A stretch of DNA of 7,213 nt from an uncultured Alphaproteobacteria bacterium (GTDB lineage Bacteria > Pseudomonadota > Alphaproteobacteria > Micropepsales > Micropepsaceae), in NCBI GenBank assembly GCA_903922545.1, contig CAIXUE010000298.1:1-7213 (forward strand), written 5' to 3'. A program made the translations under genes and the position numbers. Shown here one piece after another: positions 1 to 7,213 of the stretch. Position 1 is the stretch's first letter. Each line of letters opens with the position of its first letter. Under the pieces are notes generated by a model. It was not told the DNA's origin and searched no databases. It saw only the letters and a program-made list of their open reading frames with translations.

Positions 1-3043
<3,043 letters not shown>

Positions 3044-3051
3044 ATAGCCCC

Positions 3052-3068
3052 GCCGCGCGAAGCGCGGC
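3052..3068. terminator. GC-rich hairpin between convergent ligA and pepP
   Basis: GCCGCGC at 3052-3058 and GCGCGGC at 3062-3068 are perfectly complementary around a GAA loop (TTC on the other strand). The hairpin lies in the 27-bp gap between the ligA stop and the last codon of the convergent aminopeptidase gene, where a shared bidirectional terminator would be expected. Neither strand has a T-run after the stem, so it does not fit a classical intrinsic terminator. The call rests on position and symmetry only. Confidence 0.35.
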
Positions 3069-3070
3069 AA

Positions 3071-4912
3071 TCAGATAGACTTCGTGGCTTTCGCCAGCCA
3101 CGCTTTCACGTCGTCTTCCACCAGCGGTGAAATCGTCTCGCGCACCCGGGCGTGATAGGCGTTCAGCCAGGCCCGCTCGCTGTCGGTCAAAAGCGAAACC
3201 TCGACCAAATTTAAGTCCAGCGGCGCCAAAGTAATCGTTTCGAATGCCATCATCTTGCGCTCACCGCCCGCCACGTCACGGCCGTCCGTCACCACCACCA
3301 GATTTTCCAGCCTGATGCCGAAGGCGCCTTCCTTGTAGAAGCCCGGTTCATTGGAACAGATCATGCCGGGCATCAATTTTTGGGAAACGGCGCGCTTGGA
3401 AATATTCTGCGGGCCTTCGTGCACCGAAAGATAGGATCCCACGCCATGGCCGGTGCCGTGATCGTAATCCAGCCCCGCTTCCCACAAGGGCCGGCGCGCA
3501 AACCCATCCAGCTGCATGCCGGTGGTGCCATCGGGGAATTGCACCGTGGCCAATGCGATATGGCCTTTCAAAACCCGGGTGAAACGGTCTTTCATTTCCG
3601 CCGTCGCGGTGCCCACCATCACGGTGCGAGTAATGTCGGTGGTGCCGTCGGGATATTGCGCCCCGGAATCGATCAGGAAGATTTCGTCTTTCCCAATCAC
3701 GCGGTTGGTGGAGCGGGTGACACGGTAATGCACAATGGCGCCATTGCTGCCCGCGCCCGAAATGGAATCAAACGACAGATCGGCCAGGCAGCCGGTGGCG
3801 CGGCGAAAGCCTTCCAGCGTTTCCGCCGCCTCGATCTCGGTCAGCGTGCCGCCGGCTGCTGCTGTTTCCAGCCAGCACAGAAAGCGCGCCATTGCCGCCC
3901 CGTCGCGGATATGGGCCTGGCGCATGCCTTCGACTTCCGCGGCATTCTTGCAGGCCTTGGGCAGCTGGCAGGGATCGGGCATATGCCGGATCACCGCGCC
4001 GGCCCGGTGCAGTTGGTCCAGAATGGCGGACGCGGCGCTGGCCGGATCGGCCACCACGTTCTTGCCCTTCAATTTGTCCAGCGCCGCGCCGAAAGTGCCC
4101 GATGCGGCGAGTCGCACGCCGCTGCCCAGATGATTCATCACCTCGGCGCCACAGCGGTTGGCATCCAGGAACAGATCCACCGTGGCGTCGCTGTTCAGAA
4201 TGGCGAAGGCCAACACAAAAGGCGTGTGCGGTACATCGCGGCCGCGAATATTCAAAAGCCAGCACAGCGAATCCGCCAAAGTGATCACCGCGGCATCGCA
4301 GCCGGCTTTTTTCAGTCCCTCTGCCAGTCGTGCGCGCTTGGCTGCGCTGCTTTCGCCCGCCAATTTGGCCGGATGCACCATCACCGGCCCGGCGGGCGGC
4401 GGCGGTTGACCGGCCCAGATCGCGTCAATCGGATTGCTGTCCACCGCCACCAGCGTGCCGCCGGCTTTTTCCGCCGCCGCACGCAAGCCCGCAACCGAAT
4501 TGGCGGTCGAAAGCCAGGGGTCGTAACCCAGCTTGGCGCCGCGCGGCAGGTTGTCGGGAATCCAGCCCTGCGGGCCTTCCGCCACCAGATCGCGCGGTTC
4601 GAACAGGCTGGTGTCGGTCTGCCGCCGCACCTGCAGCGTGTAGCGGCCATCGGTGAACACCACCGCCTTGTCTTTCAGCACCACCGCCGCGCCGGCCGAA
4701 CCGGTAAACGCCGTAAGCCAGGCCAGGCGTTCGGCCCGCGCCGGCAGATATTCGCTTTGATGTTCGTCGGAATGGGGAATGACAAAACCATCCAGCCCGC
4801 GCTTTGCCATTTCCGCGCGCAGCGCCGAAAGGCGTGGCGCACAGGTCGCCGCATCGGAAAGATCGTCAAAGCTCTGGAAGGGGCCGTTCTTGTCCATGGC
4901 CCACTTTAACAT
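3071..4912 (-). CDS. pepP: Xaa-Pro aminopeptidase (aminopeptidase P, M24B family, long three-domain form)
   Basis: This cytosolic metallopeptidase removes an N-terminal residue that precedes proline. The protein is 613 residues, the length of the eukaryote-like three-domain aminopeptidase P rather than the roughly 440-residue E. coli PepP. Two creatinase-like N-terminal domains (about 25-160 and 180-325) precede the pita-bread catalytic domain (about 328-545). The expected dinuclear metal ligands are all present: D415 in IDSGAQY, D426 in TTDITR, H489 in HGTGHG, E522 in SNEPGFY and E536 in IRLENLV. Candidate substrate-binding histidines are H395 (VHYR), H485 and H498 (VHEGP). A C-terminal extension follows to 613. 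No signal peptide is seen. The start is ambiguous: ATG at 4912 and an in-frame ATG at 4897 (protein beginning MDKNGPF) both lack a good Shine-Dalgarno; the longer one is given. It lies 15 bp downstream of prmA on the same strand, so an operon is likely. The symbol is by family; enzymes of this length are often left without one. Confidence 0.93.
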   Translation of the reverse strand: MLKWAMDKNGPFQSFDDLSDAATCAPRLSALRAEMAKRGLDGFVIPHSDEHQSEYLPARAERLAWLTAFTGSAGAAVVLKDKAVVFTDGRYTLQVRRQTDTSLFEPRDLVAEGPQGWIPDNLPRGAKLGYDPWLSTANSVAGLRAAAEKAGGTLVAVDSNPIDAIWAGQPPPPAGPVMVHPAKLAGESSAAKRARLAEGLKKAGCDAAVITLADSLCWLLNIRGRDVPHTPFVLAFAILNSDATVDLFLDANRCGAEVMNHLGSGVRLAASGTFGAALDKLKGKNVVADPASAASAILDQLHRAGAVIRHMPDPCQLPKACKNAAEVEGMRQAHIRDGAAMARFLCWLETAAAGGTLTEIEAAETLEGFRRATGCLADLSFDSISGAGSNGAIVHYRVTRSTNRVIGKDEIFLIDSGAQYPDGTTDITRTVMVGTATAEMKDRFTRVLKGHIALATVQFPDGTTGMQLDGFARRPLWEAGLDYDHGTGHGVGSYLSVHEGPQNISKRAVSQKLMPGMICSNEPGFYKEGAFGIRLENLVVVTDGRDVAGGERKMMAFETITLAPLDLNLVEVSLLTDSERAWLNAYHARVRETISPLVEDDVKAWLAKATKSI

Positions 4913-4927
4913 CCCGGCGGCGCTTGT

Positions 4928-5794
4928 CTAAGCGCGGGGTTTCTCGAAAACCAGCGCGATCCAGGGCCCGTCGCGCCGCGCTTTCACAAAGCGAAGGCCA
5001 TGGTAAAAAGCCAGGATCATCTTTTCCTGATTGTGCAGCAGGCCCGACAGCACAAGGGTTCCCCCCGGCGCCAGCGCGGCCACGATCTGGGGTGCCAGCC
5101 TTGTCAGCGGCCCGGCCAATATATTGGCGATGATAAGGTCATAGGGCGCCGACGCTGACAGCAGGGGATTGGTGAGCCCATCGGCCACCACGCCCTGCAC
5201 CGATGGCCCCACGCCATTGCTGCGGGCATTTTCTTTCGTCACCTCAATCGCCACCGGATCAATGTCTGAAGCGATCACGTGCTTGCGCCACAATTTCACC
5301 GCGCCGATCGCGAGCAAACCCGTACCGCAGCCCAAATCCAGTGTATTGGCAAAGGTGCGCCGCTTGGCCAGATCGCTCAGAACCGCCAGGCACAGCGCCG
5401 TGGTTTCATGATGGCCGGTGCCGAAGGCCAGCCCCGCCTCGATCCGCATGGGGATCACGCCATGCGGCACAACGCCGGCATCATGCGCGCCATAGACAAA
5501 AAACCGCCCGGCCCGCACCGGCGGCAGGCCCTCCTGCGAAAGCCGTATCCAGTCCTGATCGGGCAGGGGTTCGACCGTGATGGCGCGGCCCGCCAGCTTG
5601 CTCAGAAAAGCCGCATCCGGCTCCTCGACGTAAAGCGCTTCCACCACCGCGCCCGGCCCGAACGGTTCTTCCACAATCAGCACGGCCTGCGGATCAGTGC
5701 CCAGTTCCAGCAGTGACGCCATGTCCGGCGCCTCGGGTTTTTCCAGCGCGACAGAGGCTTTCCACAAAGGCGGGACGGGCATAGGCTTTTGCAT
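4928..5794 (-). CDS. prmA: Ribosomal protein L11 methyltransferase PrmA
   Basis: PrmA uses S-adenosylmethionine to trimethylate ribosomal protein L11 in the cytoplasm. The 288-residue protein has the family's two-part layout. The N-terminal region (about 1-105) includes the L11-recognition domain. The catalytic Rossmann domain begins at GLAFGTGHHETT (121-132), a hallmark of PrmA. It continues with SAM motif I DLGCGTG (153-159), the acidic motif II SDIDP (176-180) and the motif IV-like ANILAGPL (223-230), and ends with APGGTLVLSGLL (242-253). The ATG at 5794 is preceded by AGGTGA (minus strand, 5801-5806) at good spacing, which supports this start. It is followed after 15 bp by the aminopeptidase P gene on the same strand. 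On the other side its start is only 25 bp from the divergent cupin gene, so its promoter must lie at least partly inside that coding region. Confidence 0.96.
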   Translation of the reverse strand: MQKPMPVPPLWKASVALEKPEAPDMASLLELGTDPQAVLIVEEPFGPGAVVEALYVEEPDAAFLSKLAGRAITVEPLPDQDWIRLSQEGLPPVRAGRFFVYGAHDAGVVPHGVIPMRIEAGLAFGTGHHETTALCLAVLSDLAKRRTFANTLDLGCGTGLLAIGAVKLWRKHVIASDIDPVAIEVTKENARSNGVGPSVQGVVADGLTNPLLSASAPYDLIIANILAGPLTRLAPQIVAALAPGGTLVLSGLLHNQEKMILAFYHGLRFVKARRDGPWIALVFEKPRA

Positions 5795-5800
5795 GTCCTA

Positions 5801-5806
5801 TCACCT
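5801..5806 (-). promoter_or_regulatory. Shine-Dalgarno of prmA
   Basis: The minus strand reads AGGTGA here, six bases before the prmA ATG at 5794. It decides the start of prmA and lies back to back with the ribosome binding site of the divergent cupin gene. Confidence 0.6.
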
Positions 5807-5814
5807 AAAGGGGA
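5807..5814 (+). promoter_or_regulatory. Shine-Dalgarno of the cupin gene
   Basis: A purine stretch AAAGGGGA lies five bases before the ATG at 5820. It selects that ATG over the upstream in-frame codon at 5697, which lies inside prmA. The resulting protein begins with a good signal peptide, which supports the choice. Confidence 0.6.
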
Positions 5815-5819
5815 ACGCC

Positions 5820-6317
5820 ATGACGCTCAAGACCACCCTGTTCGCCATCGCCCTGGTCCTGCCCGTAGGCATTGCCGTGGCGCAGACCGCGCCTGCGCCG
5901 GATCTCAAAACCTATCTGTCTTCGGCCGACATTCAGGCCCTGATCGCCAAGGCCAAAACCATGCCGCCCGCGCCCAATGTCTCCCAGCCTATCGTGGGCA
6001 CGGGCGGCTATCGCGCCAATCTGGAATACCGTGCCGGTGCGGCCGGTCCAGCCTCCATTCATGACACCGAAGCCGAATTGATGGTGGTGGTGGATGGCAG
6101 CGCCACCATCACCATGGGCGGCACGCTGGTGGACGGCAAGCGCACCAATCCCACCAACCAGTCCGGCAGTTCAATTTCGGGCGGCACGCCGCAGCATGTG
6201 ACCAAGGGCGATATGCTGATCGTGCCCCAGGGCGTGCCGCACCAGATCGCGGCCGATGCCGGCGGGCCGGTGGTGCTGATGACCTTCCATGTCCCCAGCC
6301 CATGGCCGGTGAAGTAG
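5820..6317 (+). CDS. Exported small cupin-domain protein of unknown substrate
   Basis: A 165-residue single-domain cupin with an N-terminal signal peptide. Residues 1-21 show a lysine at position 4, a hydrophobic core (about 7-18) and A19-V20-A21 before Q22, so signal peptidase I cleavage there and a periplasmic location are likely. Cupin motif 1 is seen as H81-D-T-E-A-E followed by G93, the likely counterpart of the HxH-E-G pattern with Ser in place of the first His. Motif 2 is G130-x5-P136-x-G138-x2-H141, but the final Asn is absent. H81, a nearby Glu (85 or 86) and H141 could still bind one metal ion. Small cupins act as dioxygenases, isomerases or sugar/ligand binders, and nothing here selects among these. 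The gene is transcribed divergently from prmA with a 25-bp gap and has no plus-strand partner of related function. The TAG at 6315-6317 lies 12 bp before the repeat-flanked GIY-YIG unit. Confidence 0.85.
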   Translation: MTLKTTLFAIALVLPVGIAVAQTAPAPDLKTYLSSADIQALIAKAKTMPPAPNVSQPIVGTGGYRANLEYRAGAAGPASIHDTEAELMVVVDGSATITMGGTLVDGKRTNPTNQSGSSISGGTPQHVTKGDMLIVPQGVPHQIAADAGGPVVLMTFHVPSPWPVK

Positions 6318-6329
6318 AGCTTTTTAACT

Positions 6330-6362
6330 GTCATGGCCCGCAAATGCGGGCCATCCAGGTGA
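6330..6362 (-). repeat. Left copy of 33-bp palindromic repeat
   Basis: Read on the minus strand it starts TCACCTGGAT, then GG, CCCGC, loop ATTT, GCGGG, CC and ATGAC. The stem arms ATGGCCCGC (6333-6341) and GCGGGCCAT (6346-6354) pair perfectly over nine bases. It differs from the right copy at five positions. Its inner end provides AGGTGA (6357-6362) on the plus strand upstream of the GIY-YIG start. Confidence 0.85.
6357..6362 (+). promoter_or_regulatory. Candidate Shine-Dalgarno of the GIY-YIG gene, inside the repeat
   Basis: AGGTGA lies ten bases before the ATG at 6373, a somewhat long but workable spacing. It is part of the conserved inner arm of the left repeat, directly after the hairpin stem. 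No better purine-rich site is seen closer to the ATG. Confidence 0.45.
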
Positions 6363-6372
6363 CGCGGTACAC

Positions 6373-6660
6373 ATGGCGAAGGATTATTATGTTTACATTA
6401 TGGCCAGTAAACGAAATGGCACGCTCTATATCGGTGTAACCAATGATCTGGCGCGTCGTGCTGGCGAACACCGGGATGGACTGGCGCCGGGATTCTCCAA
6501 AGCCCATAGAGTGACGATGCTGGTGTATTATGAAGTTTTTCAGGATGTGAGGCAGGCGATCAGCCGAGAGAAGCGACTGAAAAAGTATAAGCGCGAGTGG
6601 AAGATGAAGCTGATCCAAGAGCATAACGTTGAATGGTGCGATCTGGTAGATGCGCTTTAA
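6373..6660 (+). CDS. GIY-YIG superfamily protein (COG2827/YhbQ-like small endonuclease family)
   Basis: A complete 95-residue single-domain protein. The GIY-YIG core is clear: YVYIM at 6-10 with Y8 as the GIY tyrosine, LYIG at 18-21 with Y19, then the expected arginine R29 and EH at 32-33. The family's ISREKRLKKYKREWK helix follows at 63-77, with E66 as the probable metal-binding catalytic glutamate, and HNVEW lies near the C-terminus (84-88). All key residues are present, so the domain looks active rather than decayed. GIY-YIG domains cut DNA in homing endonucleases, UvrC and Slx1; the role of these small stand-alone members is not well defined. The ATG at 6373 gives the normal family N-terminus. 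Base composition (about 49% GC, many AT-rich codons near the start) is unlike the neighbours, suggesting transfer. It sits alone between inverted repeats, co-directional with the cupin gene and convergent with the helicase gene. Confidence 0.88.
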   Translation: MAKDYYVYIMASKRNGTLYIGVTNDLARRAGEHRDGLAPGFSKAHRVTMLVYYEVFQDVRQAISREKRLKKYKREWKMKLIQEHNVEWCDLVDAL

Positions 6661-6687
6661 GTGCAAGTATCAGGTGTCGAGTATGCA

Positions 6688-6720
6688 TCACCTGGATCAC
6701 CCGCATTCGCGGGTGATGAC
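6688..6720 (+). repeat. Right copy of 33-bp palindromic repeat
   Basis: Read on the plus strand it starts TCACCTGGAT, then CA, CCCGC, loop ATTC, GCGGG, TG and ATGAC. The stem arms ATCACCCGC (6696-6704) and GCGGGTGAT (6709-6717) pair perfectly over nine bases. It is inverted relative to the left copy. It lies between the GIY-YIG stop and the stop of the convergent helicase gene and could help end both transcripts, although no T-run follows the stem on either strand. Confidence 0.85.
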
Positions 6721-6727
6721 ATAATGG

Positions 6728-7213
6728 CTAGGCCCGCGAGACGAACTGGTCGATGACTTTTTTTTCGCCGGCCTTGTCGAACTCGACTGTCAGCTTGTTG
6801 CCTTCCACATAACGCACCCGGCCATAGCCGAATTTCTGGTGGAAGATGCGGTCGCCGCGCGCATATTGCGAGGCGCCGGGGTCTGAGGTCTGCACGCTCC
6901 AGGCCTGGGCCTCGATCATGGGCGGGCGGGTGCGCGCCCCGCCGCTGGCGGCGCGATTGGCCTGGGCGCGCTTCCAGCCGGGCGAGTCATAGGTGCTGGC
7001 AAAGGCCGCGCCGCCATCATTGTCGCGAAAGCCGGTGGCGCCGCCATAAAAGCCTTCATCCATCACCGCTTCGACATGTTCTTCGGGGATTTCCTTCAGA
7101 AAGCGCGAGGGCAGGGCGCTTTGCCAGCTGCCATGCACGCGCCGGTTGGCGGCAAAAGACGCGCGCACCCGCTGCTTGGCGCGCGTCAGGCCGACATAGG
7201 CCAGCCGGCGTTC
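6728..7213 (-). CDS. uvrD: UvrD/PcrA-type DNA helicase, C-terminal end (5' truncated by window edge)
   Basis: These are superfamily 1 3'-5' helicases acting in nucleotide excision and mismatch repair and in removing proteins from DNA. Only the last 161 residues are visible. The frame is open to the window edge, and its first residues read ERRLAYVGLTRAKQRV, the classical motif VI of UvrD/PcrA/Rep, whose arginine contacts ATP. A poorly conserved linker follows (about 20-115). The C-terminal module at about 118-160 has the pattern GDRIFHQKFGYGRV, then EGNKLTVEFD and KKVIDQF, which matches the Tudor-like PcrA/UvrD C-terminal domain known to bind RNA polymerase. The stop is TAG at 6730-6728. The GTG at 7168 is an internal Val codon. 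The choice between the names uvrD and pcrA cannot be made from this fragment. Confidence 0.93.
   Translation of the reverse strand, partial: ERRLAYVGLTRAKQRVRASFAANRRVHGSWQSALPSRFLKEIPEEHVEAVMDEGFYGGATGFRDNDGGAAFASTYDSPGWKRAQANRAASGGARTRPPMIEAQAWSVQTSDPGASQYARGDRIFHQKFGYGRVRYVEGNKLTVEFDKAGEKKVIDQFVSRA

Larger units (their letters stand above)
6330..6720 (+). mobile_element. Putative REP-like unit: GIY-YIG gene bounded by inverted palindromic repeats
   Basis: A 391-bp segment begins and ends with inverted copies of one 33-bp sequence (28 of 33 positions identical) and contains only a 95-codon GIY-YIG gene. The gene is about 49% GC (140 of 288 bases by hand count), against about 63% in a sampled stretch of the neighbouring cupin gene. 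Both outer ends read ATGAC on the outward-facing strand, and the match extends one further base (ATGACA). I see no clear target-site duplication in the bases just outside. The layout resembles REP elements paired with RAYT transposases, but with a GIY-YIG protein as the candidate enzyme. Mobility is inferred from structure and composition; no disrupted gene is visible, since the unit sits between two intact gene ends. Confidence 0.5.

Noticed and set aside
3380..4909. A 509-codon open frame on the plus strand opposite the aminopeptidase gene
   Set aside because: The minus-strand protein has a full set of M24 metal ligands. The plus-strand translation is Gly/Arg/His-rich with no recognisable domain, as expected for an antisense shadow in high-GC DNA.
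5697..5819. In-frame upstream start codon at 5697 for the cupin gene
   Set aside because: It lies within prmA, and using it would bury the clear signal peptide that begins at 5820.
6317..6329. Target-site duplication around the GIY-YIG unit
   Set aside because: The bases just outside the left repeat (ending TTTTTAACT) and just outside the right repeat (starting ATAATGG) do not form a convincing direct repeat.
6330..6720. CRISPR array or intrinsic terminators as explanations of the palindromes
   Set aside because: There are only two copies, in inverted orientation and separated by a coding gene, so it is not a CRISPR array. Neither stem is followed by a T-run, so classical terminators do not explain the conserved flanks outside the stem.

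Overview
The window is high-GC DNA (about 63% in the genes I sampled) from what looks like an alphaproteobacterium. The evidence is the tight recN-ligA pair, a large three-domain aminopeptidase P next to prmA, and a nearby uvrD-type helicase. I cannot place it more precisely; a Rhizomicrobium/Micropepsaceae-like or Caulobacterales/Rhizobiales-like lineage is only a guess.

Layout. Positions 1-894 (+) are the C-terminal half of the DNA-repair ATPase RecN. One base later ligA (896-3043, +) begins at a GTG and encodes a complete NAD-dependent DNA ligase. A short GC-rich hairpin lies in the 27-bp gap to the convergent pepP-type aminopeptidase P gene (3071-4912, -). That gene is co-directional with and 15 bp downstream of prmA (4928-5794, -), the ribosomal protein L11 methyltransferase. 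Only 25 bp separate the prmA start from a divergent gene (5820-6317, +) for a small exported cupin. A compact unit follows (6330-6720): a 95-residue GIY-YIG protein flanked by two inverted copies of a 33-bp palindromic repeat. The window ends inside the 3' end of a UvrD/PcrA helicase gene (6728-7213, -).

How the genes fit together. recN, ligA and uvrD are DNA repair and replication genes; prmA and pepP act on ribosomal protein modification and peptide turnover. The minus-strand genes uvrD, prmA and pepP may once have been neighbours, with the plus-strand cupin gene and the GIY-YIG unit placed between them (inference).

The most interesting region is 6330-6720. The two repeats match at 28 of 33 positions. 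Four of the five differences are paired changes that keep the hairpin stem intact (GG/CC in one copy, CA/TG in the other). The inner end of the left copy supplies the apparent ribosome binding site of the GIY-YIG gene. The gene is about 49% GC, well below its neighbours. This looks like a miniature REP-like element carrying its own candidate nuclease. All other genes appear ordinary and intact, and there is no gene-free stretch longer than about 70 bp.
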